NCBI GenBank assembly: GCA_963971425.1
Contig: OZ020517.1
Location: forward strand, 6,698,501-6,762,500
DNA from: Bryoerythrophyllum caledonicum
Lineage: Eukaryota; Streptophyta; Bryopsida; Pottiales; Pottiaceae
Direction: 5' to 3'
DNA length: 64,000 bases
The notes beneath the pieces are model-generated. The model searched no databases, was not told where the DNA came from, and saw only the letters and a list, made by a program, of their open reading frames with translations. The translations under genes were made by a program, and so were the position numbers. Below, piece by piece: positions 21,357 to 31,041 of the stretch (positions are counted from its first letter, which is position 1; each line of letters starts with the position of its first letter).

Positions 21357-22976
21357 ATGGCGGGAGAAGGAAGTAGGTCGATGGAGAAGCGCCCTCAATT
21401 TATGGATTTGGATGATGTTGGTGAGATGGTGCTTTCGTCCACCAACACGGAGTTGACTTCGGGATCATTGAATCCGTCGTCATCGAGCGGGAAGAGGCGG
21501 AAGAAGTCACCAAATCCGGACATGCCCCCGCACGAATACATGGTTGAATGTAGAGGGATTGCCGTCGAGTTTTACAACCGCTGAACGAGAGGGGCGTTGA
21601 TGAGGAGCTATTTGGCGCACAACGAAGAGGTATACCACAAGTTGACCGTTGACATGCGACACGAATTAATGTCAAACCTTGATAAATCTGAGAAATTTAA
21701 TAACTTCTCAGATTATTGGTTGCATTCGGAGTGGTTGGACGCACAACTGACCGCACTAACCACCAATATTGTTGCAAACTGCTCTTACGTCACAGGGAAG
21801 AAGGAGGATGAAAGCAACTGGAACATGGAGGAGCACGCACTAGTGGCGAAGATGAGGATGATCCAGGGCTTTGTTCAACATTACTCTTCTTCCCGTAAAA
21901 AGAAACTGGCTCCTTGGAAAGCGACTTTTAAGGAGCAAATTTTGGCTCACTACGTCAGTGGAACTTTCAAGTGGCTTGAAAGTTGCGCTAAGGTGATTCC
22001 AATGCCAGGACAGAAAGCGGTGGGTGACTATGGGGCTGTACGGAAGGTGATGATAACCAAATTGGAAAACATTCCAAGTTGGATTTACTTCGCCAGAAAG
22101 ACTCTGACCAACACCAACGAGAGGAGGAAGCGCCGAGACATCATCAACAAGGCTGGAGGGTGTCCGGTAATGCATCCAGGGATCATTAGACTTGCGTACA
22201 TCCACCCGAAAACTATGGAAGGGTACACGCTCTGGTGGAATGGGGGATCTCCGGGGAGTTTTTGGTCCAAGTTTGACTCGAAAGTGGACGAAGCATTACC
22301 GTTTGAACGGATTGAGATGCATCCAAATACCGGGTTGTCGATCCAAGAGCTTCGGTGTGTAAAAACTTACCGCCAAAATCGAGTGAACCTCGCGCTATCG
22401 TTGCTTGTCATTGTGGAGAAATGCCACGACGCAAATTATATACACAATGACATCTCTCCATCGAATGTTTTGCTCCACTTTGATGAGTGGAAACCCGATA
22501 CGGTGTACATCGGAATTTGCGATTGAGGGCTTTCTAGTCGGGTTGTGGAGAATGAGCCATCAAGGTATGGTTATGAATTCAAGGAGCAAGTTCAACAAGA
22601 GAAAGAGCAGCGACGGTTTGTGGCATCAGAATTGTTCTATATTTTTGGGCCGCGGGACTCCACCAACTTGCTTGAAGTCATGCAACAGTCACACCTCTAC
22701 TCCAAGGCAACAGATGCATTTGCGGTGGGTTGGATTTGTGAAAAAATTTGGAAAGAAGATTAGGACACTTCGTATTTCACCGCCAAAAACACGGAGCAAT
22801 ATGTACACCTGAAGCTAAAATTTGCAGCGTTGCAAAAAGATGTGAAAGACCGGTCTTCTGTGCCAAATGTTATAGACACATTAATGAAACCCCCCACGGT
22901 TGAACTATGCCTCTATGTTGTTACCGACAATAGTTTTTTGTTGATTAGTTGCATTAGTTTCGCATGCGGTGGTTAA
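21357..22976 (+). pseudogene. Protein-kinase-like gene with DWG motif, copy 1
   Basis: One reading frame of about 540 codons from ATG 21357, broken by TGA ~21582, TGA ~22524 and TAG ~22761. The N-terminal 240 residues are unrecognised and helical. Kinase-like motifs follow: WIYFARKTL (possible VAIK-type lysine), HPGIIRLAYIHPKTMEGYTL (subdomains IV-V), YIHNDISPSNVLLHFDEW (catalytic loop, HND for HRD), GICD-stop-G, where the second copy reads GICDWG (DWG for DFG). Then FVASELFYIFGP (activation-segment end, APE-like), DAFAVGWICEKIW (subdomain IX), and VPNVIDTLM near the end. The second stop is TGG to TGA by comparison with the copy at 26472-26933. Non-seed plants do carry divergent kinases, but I do not recognise this family. 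Probably inactive. Confidence 0.7.
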
Positions 22977-23285
22977 GTAGGCAGTACGGCATCTTCGTAG
23001 AAGAGTATGTGTACTTGGCGTGTGCCATACGTCTCATTTAATCAGATTTGGATACGTCCAAATCTTAAATTTTCAGTATGAGATTTGCATTTCTTCAAAC
23101 ACAAATAATTGGGTATAAATATTTTCTTCACATATAACATGTCAATGCGAGGCTATTAACCTAGTGCACATGTGAACCGCTCTAATTCAAAGTAAAAAAA
23201 ATCTTGCAAGACTCTATTGATAGTTAAAGTTGTACACCCTTCAAACTCCACAGTCTCCACTACCAACATACTGTAGCTTTAAACA
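22977..23285. other. AT-rich spacer, no gene
   Basis: Lies between the kinase-like gene and GC module B. No features recognised. Confidence 0.4.
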
Positions 23286-23289
23286 CTAT

Positions 23290-23585
23290 AATCTAACTCA
23301 TGAAGGGGCGGGGACGTTCCCGCCCCTACACTAGTAGAGGCGGAGACGTCACCGCCCCTCCATGGCCAGGGGTCGGGATGTCTCCGTCCCACCTCCCTCT
23401 TGGCATTAGTCCCCGCCCCTACTCAAACATGTCCCTGTCCTACGTGGCAGCGATGTGGTGCCAACATGGCTGCCACGTCGCCTGTTTTTTACCTTGCGGA
23501 TAAGTCAACCCTTTGTTGACTGTATAGGACGGCCGAAAGCTCTACCGGACGGGGGAACTGGACGTCCGTCCAGTATGACAACCAT
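23290..23585. repeat. GC-rich module B (inverted relative of module A)
   Basis: Begins ggggcggggacgttcccgcc and repeats the motif in two further variants up to 23420, then an AT/GC mixed centre with cacgtcgcctg, then ggacggccg, accggacggg and ggacgtccgtccag, ending tatgacaacc at 23584. Same parts as 12805-13070 in the opposite orientation. It abuts RING copy 5 where its C-terminal domain is lost. Confidence 0.5.
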
Positions 23586-25141
23586 GTCCCAAGCGCAGTC
23601 TTCGGGTTCAACTCCCAACTAGGTGGCATGTAGGTGGTGAGGCCAAGTAATTCATACAAACGCTTATGAAATGGTGCTCTACACTTTGCGCAAAACCTAC
23701 GTGTCAAGATACCACTTAGGAGGCACATTGGATGGTATAAACACCGGCACGTGCCAAGAGCATATGCACCTTCTAGTCCGAAAGGATTTAAACAAACCGG
23801 GCAAGCATCTTCATTTTGCGTGAAGCTTGCTGGTGTTGGCCATAACTTGCGTGCTTCCACGTTTCCGCTTGGTTGAAGGGCATGAGAAGAAATAGCCTCT
23901 CCGTGGTCCCACTCCAACTTTGCCCAGTCAATAGATTTACCATTTGGCAATTGAGGCAATTCAGTTGGAAACATCTCATCGATGCATGCCCAGGATGTGA
24001 GTCCAAGTCACGACGCATATTATTCGTCAGGTATTCGTTGTCAATAACATTGTCGAGGATTGCGTCGTCCACACCTCGAGCAACACCGCCAATATTAGCC
24101 AGGCTTGCAACACGTTCTCGATGCAACTCTTCTATCTCGGCTGCTTGCTTGGTGATAATGTCACCCTTTTCATTGGATTGCAGCTTGAGGTTTTCAATCT
24201 CTCCTTGGAGACGTTGAATCATCTCATCCTTCGAGCTTATAGTTTCCAAAAATTCCTGGTGAGCATCGACGGTCATACTTCCAAACCCTGACGCTACATG
24301 CTTGGTGTTGGAAGTGGTGACTACGACATCCATCATTGACATTTCATCCACAACATGGATGGGTTCTTCATCTCCAACACCCTCAAGCCTCGCTATGGGT
24401 TCATCATCGCCAACAAGATTTACGATTGGTAAATCTACCTGGCCACCTCTTTGAACCAGTAGACGTCCTGCTTGATGGAGCTTCACTCGTTGCCGCTTTT
24501 TTTGTGACGCACGCGCCACTAGAGAATTCAACGAACGCCGACCTGCGCGACCATTTGAGTCCAAATCAGGTGATGAATCTGACTCTACTGGAGGTACTTC
24601 TTCTGGGTCATCCATTTTCTGTGGCCCTAGTGCCGTAAAATGAAACACTGGATGTTGCTCCGTAGGCACATCGGCATGCATCCACACCCTCGGCATTTTT
24701 GGAGTTTTCCGCACAGTCCTCCAATCCACTCGCTTATTGAGAACGACCTCCGTATATACCATGCGAGCAAAATAGAGGAGACAATCATTGCGGGGCATGA
24801 ATTTAAGCTCGTATAAGTATTGGTGCACTTGGAGGGCACGAGCTCGAAACTGCTCATTCAGGCAATACTTCAAATTTGCCTTGTTTGAGCAACGATTTAT
24901 TCAATGGCGATGTGGAGGAAACATCTTCAATAGGTGGCACCACTCAATATAATCCTCGCAAGTGACGGACGACCATGGTGATGGCTCATCTTGCCTGCCG
25001 ACGAATGCAATCTTCGCTAGATCGCTGAACACGTGCATCCGCTTCTGTTGGACCCGCCCTATCTCTCTCGTTCTCCCTCTTCCTTTGCGCAGTGGACATT
25101 GGTGGCTGTTGTTGGGCTTCAGGCTCACTTTCACTTTCCAT
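23586..25141 (-). pseudogene. YIEWCH-coiled-coil-RING-H2 protein, copy 5 (3'-truncated)
   Basis: ATG at 25141 (MESESEPEAQQQ), a basic stretch, a frameshift near 25040, then MHVFSDLAKIAFVGRQDEPS and SVTCEDYIEWCHLLKMFPPH. A TGA follows RH near 24902. The frame continues KANLKYCLNEQFRARALQVH, LLYFARMVYTEVVLNKRVDW and RTVRKTPKMPRVW, an acidic/basic linker, and a coiled coil (SSKDEMIQRLQGEIENLKLQ). A one-base frameshift near 23998 precedes LTSWACIDEMFPTELPQLPN. The RING-H2 finger follows: CPVCLNPFGLEGAYALGTCR, CLYHPMC, CAKCRAPFHKRLYELLGL. The second His-position residue differs from copy 4 (CRCLYH versus CEHLYH), so one zinc ligand may be altered. The C-terminal domain is cut off after ELNPKTALG by GC module B. 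Confidence 0.65.
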
Positions 25142-25394
25142 AGCGGAACACTGCAAAAAAATCTACCAAAATATCTGTTAATTATGCTAAGCTCTATCTA
25201 AAAAAAAACAAACAAAAATTACCACCTTGGATTTCAAAATAATCCAAGGTAGTGATGTTAATTAGTTTGAACGGTGAACAACAATACGAGTGAGTAATGT
25301 GTGCAAATCTGGAGCCCCAATCAAAGATCACACAATCAGCCACCTTAAAAAGATAGTTGAAGGCCACGATTTCCAATTGGAGTTTGTGAGATGG
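25142..25394. other. AT-rich spacer upstream of copy 5
   Basis: Contains a small inverted repeat (ttaccaccttggatttcaaa / ataatccaaggtagtgatg, about 25220-25257). No gene. Confidence 0.4.
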
Positions 25395-26290
25395 GTTGGG
25401 CGCGTGCGACCATTTATACTTGTGGGCCAAGCGCGCACGCGGCATGGGGAACGCGCACATGCAGTATGGGGACCGGGCGCGTACCCTGGAGTCTTGCGCG
25501 TACGATTCAGGTCGGGCGCGTGTAATGTTGGGTTGGGCGCTTGCGATAACGGGTTGGGCGCGTGCGGGAACGGGCGGACGCGTGCGGGAACATGCTCACT
25601 TCGTATGGGAACGAACCAGACGCGTGCAAGAACGGGTTGGGCGCGTGAGGTTTTGTGGCCGGGCGTGTACGGGAACAGGCCGGGCGCGAGCGGGAACGGC
25701 CAGGCGCGTGCGGGAACGGGTCGGGCGCCAGGATTGTTCGGCCGTCCGTCCGTCCGGTAGTGTCCGTCCGGTAGAGGCTGTTGTCCGTCCGATAAGGGTC
25801 AACCCTGGTTTGACGATGACTCGAGGTAAATCAATTTACCCACTGCCACGAAGGCGACTATGTGGCTGACACGTCATTACCAAGGTCGCGCGCGTGCAAA
25901 CACGGGGGCGGGCGCGTGAAGGGGGCGGACGCGTACGGAGATGGACCGGGCGCATACTGAAGAGGCCGGGCGCGTGCGGAGATAGGCCGGGCGCGCACTG
26001 AAGGGGTCAGGCGCATACAGGGGAGGACCGGGCACGTACCGTGTTGGGCCAGGCGCATACAGGGGTGGACCGGGCGCGTACCGTGAGGGGCCAGGCACGT
26101 GCATGGAGGACCGCGCGCGTACCGCAAGTGGCCGGGCGCGCGCGGTGAAGGGCCGGGTGCATACTTGGAGGGGCTGGCGCGTCCGACCAAGGTCGCACGC
26201 GTTTGTGGAGGGGCTGGGCGCGTTCGTGGAGGAGGCTGGGCCTGGCGCATGGCCTTTGAGGGCGCGCGCGTACGGGTATTGAAATCAGGG
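25395..26290. repeat. CpG-rich 21-bp minisatellite, array 3 (longest)
   Basis: About 0.9 kb of units such as tcgggcg (25512), ttgggcg (25533) and ttgggcg (25554) at 21-bp spacing, interrupted at about 25738-25865 by a GTCCG-rich segment like GC modules A and B. Open frames on both strands are artefacts of the stop-free unit. It lies between RING copy 5 and the kinase-like gene, both on the minus strand. Confidence 0.85.
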
Positions 26291-26471
26291 GTCGCACGTG
26301 CTTTCTCCTTTCTTAATATGCATGAGCTTCATGTCGCAATGTGTATGAAAAATGTTAATATTTTATTTATCACGAGATGGGCAAAAAGCACCGTTACATC
26401 ACAATGCTATTACATATTGCAAAATGATCAACAATTGAAACCTTCACAATCAATACGCTAAGTCAAAATTT
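26291..26471. other. 3' flank of kinase-like copy 2
   Basis: AT-rich spacer downstream of the minus-strand kinase-like gene; no further features recognised. Confidence 0.35.
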
Positions 26472-26933
26472 CTATATCTCATAGCGGAAGCAAGCGTCCG
26501 GAACTTCAAAGTTGAATGGTTTGGCCATTAGCTCGTCAACCACTTTGCAGAGTGTTGGACGTTTGAGGGGATCTCGCTCCAGTAATTTCTCGATCTTCAC
26601 TTGAAAAGTTGCGTAGTTGACGGTTGATTTGAAGAATGTTGAGTCAGATTCTTTCTCCCAAATTGCTCTAGCCATCCATCCAACAGAGTACGAATCGGCG
26701 AGCTGGATGTATTGGTGTCGCCGCTGCATTACATCCAATGCCGTTTCCGAATCTTGTAGGCCGAATTTGTAAAACAACTCTGGAGCTACCCAATGTCGTC
26801 TACGGCGTTGATTGTTAAGCTTCGTGTCCGTCCGGAATCCATATTTTGATGGCTCTTCATGTGATACTCGGCTCGCAATTCCCCAATCACAAATGCCAAG
26901 AAGTCGAACCCTGGTTTCTTTGGAGGAAAGTGG
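26472..26933 (-). pseudogene. Kinase-like copy 2, 3' part (split by the CACTA element)
   Basis: The minus-strand frame begins directly at the CACTA end with PLSSKETRVRLLGICDWG, then SRVSHEEPSKYGF, HWVAPELFYKFGLQDSETAL, ADSYSVGWMARAIW, LLERDPLKRPTLCKVVDELM, and ends DACFRYEI at 26472. It matches copy 1 closely and keeps the kinase landmarks: DWG for DFG, APE, D-x-W/G subdomain IX, and the R of subdomain XI. No internal stops are seen in this part. The upstream catalytic loop is missing here and lies 37 kb away at 63936-64000, so the gene is interrupted. Confidence 0.8.
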
Positions 26934-27015
26934 CACTAGTACAAAAGTGGGAAAAAAAAACCGCACTGGATTCAGCATTGCGGTTCTTTTGACCACGTTT
27001 TTGCTAGGTGGAAAT
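26934..27015 (+). repeat. Left terminal inverted repeat of the 37-kb element
   Basis: Starts CACTAGTACAAAAGTGG, then a 9-A tract, CCGCACTGGATTCAGCATTG, and TTTTTGCTAGGTGGAAAT at its inner end. Pairs with 63854-63935. Confidence 0.85.
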
Positions 27016-27099
27016 CGAGTGCCAAAATTTAGGATTTCTTGTGACAATGGGTTGGATATTTCCATTGTCGCATAATTTATTGCGCATTCTTGACTTATA

Positions 27100-28400
27100 A
27101 TTTCATTTTTATTGGAGGTAATAATTGATAAATATGAAACAAATATCTAGCAATTGGTTCTCAATATGTTGTAAAGCCTGTTACATTGTCGTATTGGAGG
27201 CATATTATTGCATGTGAGCATATTCTAACAACATGCATATATTATGAGTGACATATTGTGCATGCATCTAATTAATTACTTCAAGCCATATGGCTATACG
27301 TTGTCATTAAAAATTCATTGCAGTCGGACAACTTTATAAGATTCAAGCTATATCACATGAGATCCATATGAAATAATCATCTCAAATTGCATTTTCATCT
27401 CAAATTGATTGTCATGTAAGAACCATATATATTGCTACTTAATTGGATTCATTGTCAAAGAGAACTTCAGTGCCACTCGTTTTCTAGTGCCACTTGTTTT
27501 CCAGCACCTCTCGTTTTCTAGTATCACTCACAGGGTCATAGTCCAGTGTTTCTTGTTTTTTGGTGCCGCTCAAAATCCAAGGTCGCTCGTTTTCTAGTGC
27601 TACTCAAGATCTAGTGCCATTCAAAATCTAGTGCCACTCAAAATCCAATGCCACTCTTTTTTTAGCGGCACCCAAAATCTAGTACTCCTCGTTTACTAGT
27701 GCCACTAAAAATCCAGTGTACAATAGATTTGCAATATTCAACATTTATTTTTCAACAAATTGATCATCATCCACATTCAACTTTTCAAAATGTTAGGACG
27801 TCCAACATGAGTCATCATACCATCAATCAATCAACCTTACTCAAAGTCATTAACGATAGCATATTAGGTGGCATATGTTATACAACGTGTTACGTTGTTG
27901 TGTTGGAGGCATGTAGTATTATTGCATGTGAGCACCTAATTAACAACATGCGTATGAGTGACTTGCGCATGCATCTAATAATTAATAATTGATATCATAA
28001 CTTCAATGCATGTTGTCATTCAAAATTCACTGCAGTCGGACAGCTAAGATTCAAGTGTCACATGGAATCTATATGAAATCCTCTCAAATTGCATTTTCAT
28101 CCCAAATCATTGACTGTAATGTGGGAATCATTGCTACTTGGATCCATTGTCAAGCAAAACTTCAATGCCACTTGTTTTATATTGTCACACGTATTCTAGT
28201 GCCTCTTGCTTTCTTGTATCGCTAAAATTTCAATGTTGATCGTTTTCCAGTGCTACTCAAAATCCAAGGTTGCTCATATTCTAGTGCCACTCATAATCCA
28301 ATGCCACTCAAAATTCAATGGCAATGGAATTCCATGCTACTCATTTATGAGCGGCATCCAAAATCCAGTATTGCTCGTTCTCTAGTACCCCCCTTCTTGT
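27100..28400. repeat. Subterminal repeat region (duplicated)
   Basis: Two diverged direct copies (about 27170-27720 and 27880-28400) share phrases such as ttattgcatgtgagca, aacaacatgc, catgcatctaat, and a degenerate minisatellite of the form ctagtgccactcaaaatcca repeated many times. Short repeats just inside the ends are typical of CACTA elements, where the element-encoded proteins bind. Confidence 0.6.
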
Positions 28401-28410
28401 TTGTATAGAG

Positions 28411-28717
28411 TTGCGGTTGTTTTGTCCATGCTGTCGGAACAATGCTGAGTTGTTTCTAAACGGGCTGTCCCAGATTTTAGGCCATAACTCCCCCATTTTT
28501 GGGATTGTTTGGAGGGGTAATATACCGTTGGAAGCGTCTTAAAAACTTGCTTTCAACCGTATATTACACGACCAAAAAAATCCCAAAATGAGGGAGTTAT
28601 GGCCAATAAACCGAGACAACTCATTTTAGGAACAATTCAACATTGTTTCGACAGCGTGGTCAAAAGAACCGCAACTCAAATTCAAGTGCGGTTTTTTTTG
28701 CCACTTCTGTACTAGTG
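28411..28717. repeat. Hairpin-forming repeat with a CACTA-type end
   Basis: Two nested inverted repeats fold on each other: gttgcggttgttttgtccat with caaaagaaccgcaac, and ggccataactccc with gggagttatggcc. The right end (28701-28717) reads CACTAGTACAGAAGTGG on the minus strand, a diverged copy of the main element end. It may be a MITE derived from the same family, or a remnant of a nested terminal region. Confidence 0.65.
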
Positions 28718-28859
28718 ATAAGGCTTCATAGATTCACATTCTAGATAAGATAGGAAAGACACGTGACAAGTTCTTACACTTGAGATATACAAGAACGATC
28801 CTAATTTGGATAGAAGAGTACCTCTCTACCAACCAAATGAACTCATTGCGCATTATCTT

Positions 28860-29713
28860 GGAGAAACTAATTAACAACTTGCGATAGGCGACCTCCAAGA
28901 TCACTCCCTTGGTTGGATAGGAAATTGTGACCAAAGCAGCAAGGTGAACTCAGAAGTAGATCCAATAAATTATACGTTTGGTAGAATGGCACTTGTCTAT
29001 GATAACCAATCAAGTACTTGAAAATTTCTGCAACGTCCATCCCGTGGTCATGAGGATCGCAGTTGAGAAGTCCAAAGTCTATGTAGATGGACGTTGTCCG
29101 AGGATTGTAATTCCGAGTCCCTAAATGATAGATCAATAGTCGGAAGTCGAGTAGAAGAAGAGACAAACAGAATTATTCACAGGAAGTGAAGAGCTGTAGT
29201 ACAACCTTCCGTACTACCATGATGCATTTATAGTGTGTCTTGAGCCCCACCAATCCATAAGCAATGTTGCACCTAACATCCTACATGACCCAACAGTTAG
29301 CAAGTTCAATAATAAGATGTCAATGCGAGTCACCAGGATCGATCTAAGCAACTTAATTACTTCCAAATTTTGTGCAAATCCCATATTTCAAACCTCATCA
29401 ACTCAAACCTTCAACTCCACCAAAACATCCACTTGAAACCAAGAGTATGCAATTGTTAGATAAAGAGAACTCAAAAATCTCTAAATTTCTATATATAATA
29501 TCTTACACTTGAACTAACCTGCTTTCCAACTTCAGCAGCGTTCGCCAAAGCAGAGATGATTGGGCTATCAATGTTGGTACCATACAGAGTGGCCTTCATT
29601 GTTGCCACATGACATTCCAAGAAAACTTTCAGGAATTCAACACCAGATTGAAACCCAACCCCTTCTTTAATTAGCTCACGAAAGCAATGGATGAATTGAT
29701 ACCTTTGGGTCAT
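28860..29713 (-). pseudogene. Polyphosphate kinase 1 (PPK1) fragment
   Basis: Two minus-strand exon-like pieces. The first (29713-29520) reads VEFLKVFLECHVATMKATLY then GTNIDSPIISALANAAEVGK Q, followed by a GTTAGT donor. It corresponds to the conserved PPK1 block with the pattern K-x-TLYRT-x2-DSP-x4-AL-x3-AE-x-GKQV. The second (about 29130-28900) reads YHLGTRNYNPRTTSIYIDFG and DVAEIFKYLIGYHRQ, matching the PPK1 block HIGTGNYNP...YTD-GLL...D-x2-LF-x-LTGY. The segment that should lie between them is missing. The full enzyme makes long-chain polyphosphate from ATP; this piece cannot. The R of TLYRT is G here. Probably a captured host fragment. Confidence 0.75.
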
Positions 29714-31030
29714 TGGCCGTTGCTTCTACAAAGTGCTCGATATTTCTCACAAAATTGTGGTAAGCATGGTGAAGAAGAATATCCCTTTCTTTATGATTTC
29801 AAAAACATTAGCCTGCAAACAAGGATAAAATAGATGATGAAACCAAGATATTAAGATTTGACGATAATAAAGAAGAATTTTTGAAGTAGACTTAACCCTT
29901 GTAATCGAGGATGGATCTTTGCCGTCTATGGCATGTAAACAAGCAGCGAGTTCACCTCAAGCTTGAATGGTAATGAATCCAGCTCTGTTCATAGAAACAA
30001 GTCAAGGTATCATTATCAACGAGTTTATGTCAAGACACTTGTAAAGTCACCAAAAGTATCAATAAGAAACATAATTATACGTCTTAGTGAGAGCCAAGCT
30101 CTTCCATGTATAGCTCCAACCCGGGCATGTGTCAACTGGAGGTATTAGTTTCAAGTGCCCCTCATCAACGTCATCGTTGTGACGTCTGAAAATCTCATGA
30201 TCGTCTGATTTTGTGCAAATTAAATTAATTTATGTAATTTGAAAATATTTTTTTTCCTGAATATTTTATAAGTTTGCCATGGTTTAAGACAATTTGAATC
30301 ACTTCTGAACTGCGGAATGAGCTGTCTCTGCTCTGCATCTTTATTCACAACTTTTGTACGTAGAAACAAAAGGGTATTTATTTTGTTGTGGGATCAAATT
30401 TGGGAAAGGTCAAGCGCACAAACTCAGTAGTTAACAGCAAGAAGAATCCAAACATTATCCATTTGTCAATGCGGTGAACATCCATGTGACAACGATATTG
30501 GTGCAATAGAACCAACAAATCCTATCAACTCCAACCATGAATCGTGATAACACACAACACATGCCTTAAAAAAAGGAGTGCTACTTACAAGTAAAAGAAG
30601 CACCTCCATCCCAGAAACGTTGACGTTGTACTCCTGAAAACATCCAAGAAATTGGTTAATTCTCTACCTTAAACTTAGTCCATCAAACCTCTTCAATGCA
30701 ATGGCAACGTTCTAAAGAAAAGCAAGGGTATTGAGCACCATATCAAATCCAAGAATGATGAGCATCAAATTCAACAACTTCACCACAAGTAACACGATCT
30801 CTCTACATGAGAAAGAAAACCCTCCAAAGTTAAGATCACGCACCCTTATTAAAATTATTCTTTGGATGGTTTTCCTATGATACTATAGTACATTGGTTTG
30901 AGATAGAAATGCAAATTGAATCATTATAAGCACAAAGATCAACTTTTTTAATATTGACTTTCGGGCAAATAATTTACCAAAATTAATTGTTGGCGTCTTG
31001 GGCAAACTCATGAAAGATGTTGTTTGATGG
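29714..31030. other. No gene recognised
   Basis: AT-rich. Upstream exons of the PPK1 fragment might be expected here on the minus strand, but none is recognisable. Short frames are not convincing. Confidence 0.4.
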
Positions 31031-31041
31031 TTTTATCAACT

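Noticed and set aside
25290..26297. Several open frames on both strands in the 21-bp array
   Set aside because: A 21-bp unit without stop triplets keeps frames open on both strands; no domain or codon bias.
26934..28717. Reading 26934-28717 as a self-contained 1.8-kb CACTA element
   Set aside because: The ends are inverted and related, but the sequence beyond 28717 does not resume the kinase-like gene, whereas that beyond 63935 does; the terminal repeat at 63935 is also much closer to the left end than the one at 28717.
28734..28934. A further PPK1 piece on the minus strand
   Set aside because: Helical and loosely similar in position, but no conserved PPK1 residues could be aligned.
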